Positions 9,085 through 15,937 of a DNA stretch of 64,000 bases are shown one piece after another. Origin of the DNA: Roseovarius marisflavi. Lineage in GTDB: Bacteria; Pseudomonadota; Alphaproteobacteria; Rhodobacterales; Rhodobacteraceae. The DNA lies in NCBI RefSeq assembly GCF_900142625.1, contig NZ_FRBN01000003.1, positions 220,398 through 284,397 of the forward strand. The letters are read 5' to 3'. A program made the position numbers and the translations under genes. Numbering within the stretch: position 1 is the stretch's first letter; each line of letters opens with the position of its first letter. The notes beneath the pieces were generated by a model that saw nothing but the letters and a program-made list of their open reading frames with translations, made no database searches and was not told the origin of the DNA.

Positions 9085-9167
9085 CACACGCCCCCTGTGG
9101 CGGAGATGAACATAATCAGCGCAACAAGCAGGAAAAACGCCAGCTTCTGCAGTCCCGTATCGCTCAT
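9084..9167 (-). CDS. 27-residue single-span membrane peptide, translationally coupled to XpaC
   Basis: Reading the minus strand from ATG at 9167 gives MSDTGLQKLAFFLLVALIMF followed by ISATGGV and TGA, whose last base is the first base of the XpaC ATG (TGATG). The middle is one hydrophobic helix flanked by a Lys on the N side. A purine-rich GGGGGT precedes the start. Tight coupling to a membrane protein and the clean amphipathic layout argue for a real small protein. No homologue can be searched here, and chance small frames are common in GC-rich DNA. Confidence 0.5.
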   Translation of the reverse strand: MSDTGLQKLAFFLLVALIMFISATGGV

Positions 9168-9290
9168 GCTACCCCCACGGCCCATTCTACTTGGCATTGA
9201 ACTTAGGCCATGGCGTGCGGGCTTGCTAGGGGGAAGATAGTCCCGTTCGGCGCATTTCGTGATCCGCGCGACCCGTTGTGATTACGGAAT

Positions 9291-9352
9291 TTGAGTATTT
9301 TGGGAAAGATGAAAGTCTGAGCCGGGGCTTTCATCGTTCTTCGAATACTCAA
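9291..9352 (-). terminator. imperfect hairpin after terC, containing repeat copy 1
   Basis: TTGAGTATT (9291-9299) pairs with AATACTCAA (9344-9352), and inside it GATGAAAG (9308-9315) pairs with CTTTCATC (9328-9335). The element lies directly downstream of the terC remnant on the minus strand. Its left arm (9293-9315) is the first copy of a recurring GAGTATTTT motif. A terminator role is inferred from position and shape. The rest of the 211-base gap to XpaC shows no gene. Confidence 0.5.
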
Positions 9353-9378
9353 TTGCACCGGCTCAGGTCGGGTTTGAG

Positions 9379-9975
9379 CTATCCGTTGCGCTGCGCGGTG
9401 GCGCGCCGCTCGGCGTTCAGTTTGCGGCTATAGCCTGACTGGATGATTTCCACGACGAAGAGGACGACCACCGAGAAATAGAAGGTCGATTTCGACATCG
9501 GCACCACCTCGTAGCCAAAGAACCGAAGCGCCAGCGTGTCGTCATGCATCGCATGCGCCGCCGCCTGTCCGGATTCGCCCAAAAGCACCACGCCGACGAT
9601 CAACAGAATGAACAGGCCCAGCACCTCGTACATGCGGTTTTTCTGCAGGAATTACGTGACCCCGTCGGCCAAAACCAGCATCGCCAGCCCCGATAGCAGG
9701 ATTGCGGTGGCTAGGATCGGGAACACCTTGGTGATGGCAAGCGCCGAAAGCACCGAGTCAAACGAAAAGATCAGGTTCATCATCACGAACAACAGCACAA
9801 CCCGAAGCGCCACGGCGATGATGATGCCCCAAAAGCGGACCGCCTTTTGGTGGGCAACCGGCGCGCGTTGCGATTCAATCGAGATATAGAGCAGGTTGTC
9901 AAAGCCCAGAACCGCTTGCAAAAAACACAGCATCAAAAGGTTAAAGAGGTTTTCCAGCGTCAGTAGATCGGCCAT
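9379..9975 (-). pseudogene. terC: TerC family integral membrane protein, broken by internal deletion and an in-frame stop
   Basis: The first 107 codons (MADLLTLENLFNLLMLCFLQ...) and the last 84 codons (MYEVLGLFILLIVG...GYSRKLNAE) are both typical TerC family sequence in the same frame, separated by TAA at 9652-9654 where the family has a Glu codon (VTEFLEKNRMYE-type region; here VT*FLQKNRMYE). A one-base GAA to TAA change explains it. In addition the text passes from VVLLFVM straight to MNLIFSFDS, so roughly 70 residues normally between these two similar segments are missing in frame. Remaining length is about 198 codons against about 260-270 expected. Function is probably lost unless stop readthrough occurs. 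Confidence 0.8.
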
Positions 9976-10104
9976 CGCGCGGATACTTTCCCGTTACAGA
10001 TTGGCCGCAGACTTAGCCCGCTCCGGCGCTGAGAACAAAGGCTAATTAAGGGGAATTGCAAAGGTTCGGGCGCAGTGTGGCCCAAGGGGACAAGCGCGGC
10101 CCAC

Positions 10105-10127
10105 CTTTCATCTTTCCAAAAATACTC
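10105..10127 (-). repeat. GAGTATTTTT-type intergenic repeat, copy 2
   Basis: On the minus strand this reads GAGTATTTTTGGAAAGATG then AAAG, nearly identical to copy 1 at 9293-9315. It lies 15 bases downstream of the GntR gene stop, so it may serve as the end of that transcript. Confidence 0.5.
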
Positions 10128-10141
10128 ATGCACGGACCCGT

Positions 10142-10897
10142 TCAGGCGCGGGCACTTTCCTTGTCGAGCGCGGCCTTGTCACGATTGGCCATCACGTCGC
10201 GCCCGAGGTGGAGCGTATAGGCCTCAAGCTCGTGAAGCGCCTCTTGCGCGGCATCGGGCGCGCGCCGCTCCAGGGCATCGGCAATGCGGGTGTGAAGCGC
10301 CACAATCGCCTCGCGAGAGCGGGCGGTGAAGGTGATCATGTTCATCAGCGGCTGCATCGCCTCGACAGCGCCGGCAAGCTGATAGGACAGCACCGGATTG
10401 CCCGCGCCATCGACAAGTGCGCGGTGAAAGGCCACGTCAGAAGCGCAAAAGCTTTCGTCGCTCAGCCCCGGCTGGCCCTGCCGGTGGATTTCGGCGCGCA
10501 TCGTGGCCAGAATATCGGCGGTGCGCCGCTCTGCCGAAAGCGGTGTACAGGCCCGTTCAAGCGCGTAACGCGCCTCACAGGCGACATCAAAGCTGATGCC
10601 GTTCATCGACAAGAGAAGCGTGGCGGTGGTGATCTGATCGCCGTAAGCCTCCTGATAGCTCAGGCGATTGACGAACGCCCCGCCGAAGGCGCCCCTCTGC
10701 GTGCGGATCAGCGATTGCGCCGCCAGCCGCTTGAGCGCCTCGCGCACGGTCGAGCGTGAGACCGCGAACTGATCGGCAAGCTCGGCCTCCGAGGGCAGGC
10801 GCTGATCGACGATCATGTCCCCGCTGACGATGGCGTCGCGGATCGCCTTGGCGATCTGTGCCGAGAGGTCGGCCTTGTTATCCGGGTCAATTTTCAT
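10142..10897 (-). CDS. GntR/FadR (FCD) family transcription regulator
   Basis: A 251-residue regulator: winged helix at about residues 8-75 (LPSEAELADQFAVSRSTVRE, LIRTQRGAFGG) and a helical FCD ligand-binding domain from about residue 95, with the metal-site pattern of Asp and His residues (ASDVAFHRALVDGAGN, ALHTRI). It is divergent from the DUF2182-DUF1326-dmdA-acuI genes, with two GT-N3-AC sites in between. In Ruegeria pomeroyi a GntR gene also sits next to dmdA-acuI, so control of DMSP or acrylate genes is a reasonable inference. The ligand is unknown. Confidence 0.85.
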   Translation of the reverse strand: MKIDPDNKADLSAQIAKAIRDAIVSGDMIVDQRLPSEAELADQFAVSRSTVREALKRLAAQSLIRTQRGAFGGAFVNRLSYQEAYGDQITTATLLLSMNGISFDVACEARYALERACTPLSAERRTADILATMRAEIHRQGQPGLSDESFCASDVAFHRALVDGAGNPVLSYQLAGAVEAMQPLMNMITFTARSREAIVALHTRIADALERRAPDAAQEALHELEAYTLHLGRDVMANRDKAALDKESARA

Positions 10898-10923
10898 TTG
10901 TCATACATTTAAATGTCTGACAT
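10898..10923. promoter_or_regulatory. two GT-N3-AC candidate operators in the divergent GntR/DUF2182 promoter
   Basis: TTGTCATACAT (10898-10908) and ATGTCTGACAT (10913-10923) each contain GT-N3-AC, the core of FadR-subfamily GntR operators; the second is a perfect 11-base dyad. Their centres are 15 bases apart, and the first abuts the regulator ATG at 10897. This arrangement fits autorepression together with control of the rightward genes. Confidence 0.55.
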
Positions 10924-10957
10924 TTTAAATGCAAGATATGATTCGCGAGGAATGGCG

Positions 10958-11716
10958 ATGTTTTCAACCCAGGTAAGGCGGATGACGGGGGTGCACTGGC
11001 TGGCCCTGTTCGGCCTGATCGCCGCAGCCTGGGGCCTGCTTTACGCGATGGCGCTGCCCGAAGATCTGCGGGCGGGGGCGGTTCTCTATGGCGGGGATTT
11101 CCTTGCCAGCCTGTGCATCGTGACCCCCGACGCCGCCGGGTTCTGGCGCATAACGCTGATGTGGGCGCTGATGTCGGCGGCGATGATGGCGCCCACGGCC
11201 TTGCCGGCTTTTGCCACTTATGACGATCTGTCGCATACCGGCCAGACGCGGTTTGGCCTGCTGGTTGCGGGTTATATGGTGGTCTGGCTTGGCTTTTCCC
11301 TGCTGGCGGCGGGCGCGCAGATGGCGCTGTTTCAGGCCGGGCTGATCAGCGCCTTCGGCGACAGCCGCTCTGGCGCGCTCTCGGCAACGCTTCTGGCAGT
11401 GGCGGGGCTCTATCAGTTCAGCCCGGCGAAAGAGGCCTGCCTCTCGAAATGCCGCCGACCGCTGTCGTTCTTCATGCAGTATTGGGATGAGGGCGCCTGG
11501 CGCAACGGTGTGCGGCTTGGGCTTGTGTGCCTGGGCTGTTGCTGGGCGCTGATGATGCTGGCCTTTGTCGGCGGCGTTATGAACATCGCTTTCATGGGAT
11601 TGGCGACCTTGATCATGGTGCTGGAAAAGCTGCCTGATCTGGGCCGCTGGCTGACCCGGCCGCTTGGTGTCGCTCTTTTGGCGGGGGCGGCGTGGGTCTT
11701 ACTGACAACACTATAA
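10958..11716 (+). CDS. DUF2182 multi-span membrane protein
   Basis: A 252-residue polytopic membrane protein with about six or seven hydrophobic segments (for example LFGLIAAAWGLLYAMAL, GLLVAGYMVVWLGFSLLAAG, LVCLGCCWALMMLAFVGGV). DUF2182 landmarks are MWALMSAAMMAPTALP and the QFSPAKEACLSKCR...PLSFF motif, with Cys residues proposed to bind metal. GCGAGG at 10945-10950 lies seven bases before the ATG at 10958, so that start is preferred to ATG 10952 or the operator-overlapping ATG 10913. DUF1326 follows after 18 bases, a common pairing. Role unknown. Confidence 0.82.
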   Translation: MFSTQVRRMTGVHWLALFGLIAAAWGLLYAMALPEDLRAGAVLYGGDFLASLCIVTPDAAGFWRITLMWALMSAAMMAPTALPAFATYDDLSHTGQTRFGLLVAGYMVVWLGFSLLAAGAQMALFQAGLISAFGDSRSGALSATLLAVAGLYQFSPAKEACLSKCRRPLSFFMQYWDEGAWRNGVRLGLVCLGCCWALMMLAFVGGVMNIAFMGLATLIMVLEKLPDLGRWLTRPLGVALLAGAAWVLLTTL

Positions 11717-11734
11717 TCTGGAGGAGGCCGTAAC

Positions 11735-12364
11735 ATGGCACTGGACGAGCTGGGCACTGTGCCCTGGACCATCAAGGGGGAATTGATCCTCAACTGTAAC
11801 TGCACGGTCTTTTGCCCCTGCGTCGTGAGCCTTGGCAAACACCCGCCCACCGAGGGCTATTGCCAGGCCTGGGCCGGTGTGCGGATCGACGAGGGCCAGT
11901 ATGGCGATCTTGATCTGAGCGGGCTCAATGTCGGGCTGATGCTGGAAATTCCCGGCCTGATGGGGCGTGGCAACTGGAAGGTCGCGGCCTATATCGACGA
12001 GCGCGCCGATGATGCGACCTATGAGGCGCTGATCAACATCTTCAGCGGCAAGGCGCGGGGCACGACCGGTCTGTTCAGTGCGCTGGTCAGTGAATTCCTC
12101 GGCGCCGAGCGCGCGCCGGTGGTGTTCGAGACCGAAGGCAAGGCGCGCCGCCTTATGGTGGGCAAGAAGATCCAGGGCGAGGTGGTGCCGGTCGAGGGCA
12201 ACAAGGGCGAGGATATCGTCGTGACCAATACCGAATACTGGATGGGGCCGGATATCACTGTTGCCACCGCTACCAAGGGGCGCGTGCGCGCCTTTGGCCG
12301 GGTCTGGGATTTTGATGGCCGCAGCGCCGAAATCTGTCAGATTGATTGGAAAGGTCCCCGCTGA
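11735..12364 (+). CDS. DUF1326 protein
   Basis: A 209-residue soluble protein. Its N-terminal Cys cluster LNCNCTVFCPC and later GYCQAW are the DUF1326 signature. A strong GGAGGAGG ribosome-binding site precedes the ATG. The TGA stop shares its last base with the dmdA ATG, so dmdA translation is probably coupled. DUF1326 and DUF2182 genes occur together in many proteobacteria and a metal or thiol role has been guessed from the Cys residues, without proof that I know of. Its coupling to dmdA is the most useful context clue. Confidence 0.82.
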   Translation: MALDELGTVPWTIKGELILNCNCTVFCPCVVSLGKHPPTEGYCQAWAGVRIDEGQYGDLDLSGLNVGLMLEIPGLMGRGNWKVAAYIDERADDATYEALINIFSGKARGTTGLFSALVSEFLGAERAPVVFETEGKARRLMVGKKIQGEVVPVEGNKGEDIVVTNTEYWMGPDITVATATKGRVRAFGRVWDFDGRSAEICQIDWKGPR

Positions 12365-13467
12365 TGGCGCTACTTTCGCCCTCGCGCCGGTTGCGCCGCA
12401 CGCCGTTTTCCGACGGTGTCGAGGCGGCCGGCGTCAAAGCCTATACGGTCTACAACCACATGCTCCTGCCGACGGTGTTCCGCTCCGTGCAGGAGGATTA
12501 CCACCACCTCAAGGAGGCGGTGCAGATCTGGGATGTGGCCTGTGAACGTCAGGTCGAGCTGCGCGGCCCCGATGCCGGGCGCCTGATGCAGATGCTGACC
12601 CCGCGCGATCTTCGGGGCATGACGGTGGGGCAATGTTACTATGTGCCCATCGTCGATGAGACCGGCGGCATGCTCAACGATCCGGTGGCGGTCAAGCTGG
12701 CCGAAGACCGCTGGTGGATTTCGATTGCCGATAGCGATCTGCTCTATTGGGTCAAGGCGACGGCACATGGCTGGCGGCTTGACGTTCTGGTGGATGAGCC
12801 GGACATAAGCCCGCTGGCCATTCAGGGGCCGAAAGCCGACGACTTGATGGCGCGGGTGTTTGGGGACAGCGTGCGCGATGTGCGCTTTTTCCGCTATGGC
12901 ATCTTTGATTTTCAGGGCCGCGACATGGTCATTGCGCGCTCGGGCTATTCCAAGCAGGGCGGGTTTGAAATCTATGTCGAGGGCGGCGATATCGGCATGC
13001 CGCTCTGGCATGCGCTGATGGAGGCGGGCAAAGACCTTGACGTGCATGCGGGCTGTCCCAACCTGATCGAGCGGATCGAGGGCGGCTTGCTGAGCTATGG
13101 CAATGACATGACCGACGATCACACGCCGCATGAATGCGGGCTGGGCAAGTTTTGCAACACCCATACCGCGATCGGCTGTGTCGGGCGCGATGCCTTGCTG
13201 CGGGTCGCCAAGGAAGGCCCGGTGCAGCAGATCCGCGCGATCGAGATCGACGGCCCGGCGGTGCCCGGCTGTGACCGGTGGTGGCCGGTCACGGCAAATG
13301 GCAAGCGGGTCGGACGGGTCAGCTCGGCGGCCTGGTCGCCGGATTTCAACACCAATGTGGCCATTGGCATGATCCGCATGACCCATTGGGACGCAGAGAC
13401 CGAAGTCACTGTCGAGGCGCCTGACGGGCCGCGCATGGCGCGGGTGCGCGAAGCCTTCTGGGCCTGA
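12364..13467 (+). CDS. dmdA: dimethylsulfoniopropionate demethylase DmdA (GcvT family)
   Basis: A 367-residue GcvT-fold enzyme that transfers a methyl group from DMSP to tetrahydrofolate, giving methylmercaptopropionate. It begins with SRRLRRTPFSDGV and AYTVYNHMLLPTVF, matching my memory of Ruegeria DmdA closely, with WDVACERQVELRGPDA, ARSGYSKQGGFEIYVEG and LLSYGNDMTDDHTPHECGLG further on. Ordinary GcvT proteins lack the N-terminal VYNHMLLP block. Start ATG 12364 overlaps the DUF1326 stop. acuI follows 108 bases downstream, the known roseobacter order. A paralogue with another methylated substrate cannot be fully excluded. Confidence 0.82.
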   Translation: MALLSPSRRLRRTPFSDGVEAAGVKAYTVYNHMLLPTVFRSVQEDYHHLKEAVQIWDVACERQVELRGPDAGRLMQMLTPRDLRGMTVGQCYYVPIVDETGGMLNDPVAVKLAEDRWWISIADSDLLYWVKATAHGWRLDVLVDEPDISPLAIQGPKADDLMARVFGDSVRDVRFFRYGIFDFQGRDMVIARSGYSKQGGFEIYVEGGDIGMPLWHALMEAGKDLDVHAGCPNLIERIEGGLLSYGNDMTDDHTPHECGLGKFCNTHTAIGCVGRDALLRVAKEGPVQQIRAIEIDGPAVPGCDRWWPVTANGKRVGRVSSAAWSPDFNTNVAIGMIRMTHWDAETEVTVEAPDGPRMARVREAFWA

Positions 13468-13489
13468 GTGTGCAGAGACACCTGCGGGA

Positions 13490-13510
13490 CTGAGGGGCGC
13501 TGCCCCTCAG
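13490..13510 (+). terminator. hairpin between dmdA and acuI
   Basis: CTGAGGGGC (13490-13498), loop GCT, and GCCCCTCAG (13502-13510) form a perfect 9-base-pair stem. The T-rich ATATTTTT starts at 13521, ten bases later, so this is at best a partial terminator that could lower acuI expression relative to dmdA. Confidence 0.5.
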
Positions 13511-13518
13511 ACACCCCG

Positions 13519-13540
13519 GGATATTTTTAGCAAGAAGAAG
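13519..13540 (+). repeat. GAGTATTTTT-type intergenic repeat, copy 3
   Basis: GGATATTTTTAGCAAGAAG then AAG, related to the copies at 9293, 10105 and 25080. It lies between dmdA and acuI, just after a 9-base-pair hairpin. Confidence 0.5.
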
Positions 13541-13575
13541 CAGGGCGCAAGCTCTGCCAAGGAAGGGAAAGCGAC

Positions 13576-14568
13576 ATGTTCAACGCATTGGTTGTTGAGA
13601 AGGACGAAGAGAGCGGCAAGACGAGCGCCGCCGTCAAGCAGATCGGGCTTGATGATCTGCCGGAGGCCGAGGTGACCGTCGCGGTCGACTATTCCACGGT
13701 GAATTACAAGGATGGCCTTTGCATCGGGCCGGGCGGCGGGCTGGTGCGCAAGTACCCGCATGTGCCGGGCATCGATTTTGCCGGCACCGTCGAAGAGAGC
13801 TCGGATGACCGCTACAAGCCCGGTGACAAGGTTGTTCTGACCGGCTGGCGCGTGGGCGAAGCCCATTGGGGCGGCTATTCTCAAAAGGTGCGGGCAAAGG
13901 CCGATTGGCTGGTGCCGCTGCCCGAGGGACTTACGACGCGCCAGGCGATGGCCGTGGGCACGGCGGGCTTTACCGCGATGTTGGCAGTGATGGCGCTTGA
14001 GGATCACGGGCTGGTGCCCGGACATGGGCCGGTTCTTGTGACCGGGGCCGCGGGCGGTGTTGGCTCTGTGGCGACTGCGATCCTGGCCAATCTGGGCCAT
14101 GAGGTGGCGGGCGTGACCGGCCGCCCCGAGACGGCAGATTACCTCAAATCCCTTGGCGCTACGCAGATCGTTGCGCGCGAAGAGATCAACGAGACCGTCA
14201 AGCGCCCGCTTGAGGCCGAGACCTGGGCGGGCTGTGTTGATGCCGTGGGGGGCGATATGCTGGCGCGTGTGCTGGGGCAAATGAAATACGGGGCCAGCGT
14301 GGCGGCCGTGGGTCTTGCCGGGGGCGCGGGGCTGCCTGCGACGGTCATTCCGTTCCTGCTGCGCGGTGTGAACCTTTTGGGCATCGATTCCGTGATGCAG
14401 CCCTATCAAAACCGTCTGCGCGCCTGGGAGCGGATCGCACGCGACCTGCCGATGGACAAGCTTGAGGCGATGATCGTGCCCGCCACACTCGGCGATCTTC
14501 CGGGGCTTGGCCGCGATATCCTCAAGGGGCAGGTCAAGGGCCGCGTCGTGGTTGACGTGAATGCCTGA
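13576..14568 (+). CDS. acuI: acrylyl-CoA reductase AcuI (medium-chain dehydrogenase/reductase family)
   Basis: A 330-residue NADPH-dependent MDR protein of the YhdH/AcuI group. Visible are VDYSTVNYKDGLCIGPGGG, HVPGIDFAGTVEES, the MDR catalytic-domain Tyr region and the cofactor loop VTGAAGGVGSVA. AcuI reduces acryloyl-CoA to propionyl-CoA, detoxifying the product of DMSP lyases, and in roseobacters lies directly after dmdA as here. No zinc-binding residues are apparent, as expected for the group. An AGGGAAAG ribosome site precedes the ATG. A DMSP lyase gene is not in the window. Confidence 0.85.
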   Translation: MFNALVVEKDEESGKTSAAVKQIGLDDLPEAEVTVAVDYSTVNYKDGLCIGPGGGLVRKYPHVPGIDFAGTVEESSDDRYKPGDKVVLTGWRVGEAHWGGYSQKVRAKADWLVPLPEGLTTRQAMAVGTAGFTAMLAVMALEDHGLVPGHGPVLVTGAAGGVGSVATAILANLGHEVAGVTGRPETADYLKSLGATQIVAREEINETVKRPLEAETWAGCVDAVGGDMLARVLGQMKYGASVAAVGLAGGAGLPATVIPFLLRGVNLLGIDSVMQPYQNRLRAWERIARDLPMDKLEAMIVPATLGDLPGLGRDILKGQVKGRVVVDVNA

Positions 14569-14583
14569 AGCGAGCCTTGATTT

Positions 14584-14622
14584 GCCGCCCCCCGCGTGGT
14601 TATTTGCCGCCTGGGGGGCGGC
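14584..14622 (+). promoter_or_regulatory. hairpin burying the ribosome-binding site of the GNAT gene
   Basis: GCCGCCCCCC (14584-14593) is the exact reverse complement of GGGGGGCGGC (14613-14622), with a 19-base loop. The right arm is the only purine-rich Shine-Dalgarno candidate for the ATG at 14626, so the stem would hide it. No T tract follows, which argues against a simple terminator. Confidence 0.5.
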
Positions 14623-14625
14623 TTC

Positions 14626-15141
14626 ATGAACGATCACGCGAACATCAGCATTCGCCTTGCGCGCGAAAGCGATAACGACGCCCTCTGGCCCATTCTGCGC
14701 GACGTGATCCGCGTCGGCGAGACCTATACCTATGACCCTGGTCTGACCCGCGAAGCGAGCCTTGATCTGTGGACCGTTGCACCGCGCGCCACCTATGTGG
14801 CCGAGGTGGACGGCGAAATCATGGGCAGCTATTTCATCAAGACCAATCAGCAGGGCGGCGGCGCGCATGTGTGCAACTGCGGTTACATGGTGGCGCCGGG
14901 CGCGCGCGGGCGCGGTCTTGCGGCGGCGATGTGCCTGCACAGTCAGGCCGAGGCGCTTGCACTTGGCTATAAGGCGATGCAGTTCAACTTTGTGGTCGCG
15001 ACCAACCTTGGCGCGGTGCACCTATGGCACAAGCTTGGGTTTGAGACGGTGGGCCGTCTGCCCCGCGCCTTTGCGCATCCGACCCAAGGGCTGGTCGATG
15101 CCTTGGTGATGTACAAATGGCTGGCCGAGGACGCAGGGTAG
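14626..15141 (+). CDS. GNAT-family N-acetyltransferase
   Basis: A 171-residue protein of the GNAT fold: N-terminal ISIRLARESDNDALWPILRD, beta strand with AEVDGEIMGSYFIK, the acetyl-CoA pyrophosphate loop region GARGRGLAAAM (R-G-x-G-x-A variant), and the C-terminal NLGAVHLWHKLGFETVGR motif. The ATG at 14626 is chosen over a GTG at 14596 that would put the hairpin inside the coding region. Substrate unknown; close relatives are annotated as L-amino-acid or phosphinothricin-type acetyltransferases. Confidence 0.82.
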   Translation: MNDHANISIRLARESDNDALWPILRDVIRVGETYTYDPGLTREASLDLWTVAPRATYVAEVDGEIMGSYFIKTNQQGGGAHVCNCGYMVAPGARGRGLAAAMCLHSQAEALALGYKAMQFNFVVATNLGAVHLWHKLGFETVGRLPRAFAHPTQGLVDALVMYKWLAEDAG

Positions 15142-15671
15142 GCCTCCGTCGTGCGGGTCATTCATGCTCCGGGCCGGTGACCTTTCCATACTATCCCAAT
15201 CTTGTATCAGGCGCTTAGGGCGGCGGGCGCGGTTGCGATCCGCCATTCGGTGCCGTGATCTGCGCCCAAGGAGTGGGCGCCCGGCCTTTGAAGGGCAGGG
15301 GTGCGCGGAATATGGGAAATGATGGCACTGATCGGCGGTTTTGACGGGCGGAATACGAATCACCTTGCCGTGAAGGGCTTTATTTCCTGATATTTTGCGC
15401 TTAAATCCAAAGGTGCTGCGGGTTTGCGCTGTGGGAAATGAGACCCCTTCCCAAAAATATTTGAATTTATGTGGGATATTGGGGGATATTTTTCAAATGC
15501 CTTGCTTTGCGCATATGTTGTGATCTTTTCCATTATCATCTCTATATGAAGTGCTGAATCGGCGAATCGAGCCACATTATCTTGTTTTTGAGAGGGCTAC
15601 AAAACAACATCCTGTGCCGCTTGGGCCAAAAAATCATTGCGTCCCATGAATTCCCAATGTACCAATAGTTG
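15142..15671. other. long gene-free region upstream of the mraZ leader
   Basis: No convincing gene is seen in these 530 bases. The part from about 15370 to 15600 is clearly AT-richer than its surroundings. It contains three GGGAAATG or GGGATATT words (15314, 15433, 15473) discussed separately. Small frames on either strand lack a ribosome-binding site or recognisable protein. Confidence 0.5.
15431..15490 (+). promoter_or_regulatory. candidate MraZ-type repeated boxes upstream of the dcw cluster
   Basis: GTGGGAAATG (15431-15440), GTGGGATATT (15471-15480) and GGGGGATATT (15481-15490) are spaced by multiples of ten bases, and ATGGGAAATG occurs at 15312-15321. E. coli MraZ binds TGGG repeats with a ten-base period, so these are plausible sites. 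They lie about 450 bases before the mraZ start and upstream of the proposed leader promoter, which is farther than usual. Confidence 0.3.
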
Positions 15672-15884
15672 CACGATGAGGACGGGAACAAATAGGGGCG
15701 CTCAAGACCCCGAAACACACTCCCAAGTCAGGTTTCATACAGGCACCCCGCTTTCATCGAACACAGAGATCCGGCGCGCGAGCGAGCAGACATCCCCCCA
15801 GGTGGCGCGCGCAGCTGGACACCCCGCCAAGGCGGGACGAGGGAGGCGGGTTGATCAGTGGCAGCAGATCAACCCGCCCTTTCG
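15672..15884 (+). ncRNA. upsM: UpsM-like leader RNA of the dcw cluster, ending in a strong terminator hairpin
   Basis: GGCGGGTTGATC (15845-15856) and GATCAACCCGCC (15867-15878) form a perfect 12-base-pair stem with a 10-base loop, followed by CCTTTCGCGTCTT, about 60 bases before the mraZ GTG. In Rhodobacter sphaeroides a roughly 206-nt RNA, UpsM, is made from the dcw 5' leader by termination just before mraZ. A possible promoter here is TTGCGT (15637) and TACCAA (15660), 17 bases apart, which would give an RNA near 210 nt; the -10 is weak. The 5' end is an estimate. Confidence 0.6.
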
Positions 15885-15937
15885 CGTCTTAGGGGCTAAA
15901 TATTTCAACGGGGCAGGCACAGGGGGCCGACGGTAAA

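Noticed and set aside
13507..15021. 504-codon minus-strand open frame
   Set aside because: It covers acuI and the GNAT gene on the opposite strand; no motif or ribosome site.
15360..15575. 71-codon minus-strand frame in the mraZ upstream region
   Set aside because: No ribosome-binding site or recognisable sequence, and AT-rich composition unlike coding DNA here.
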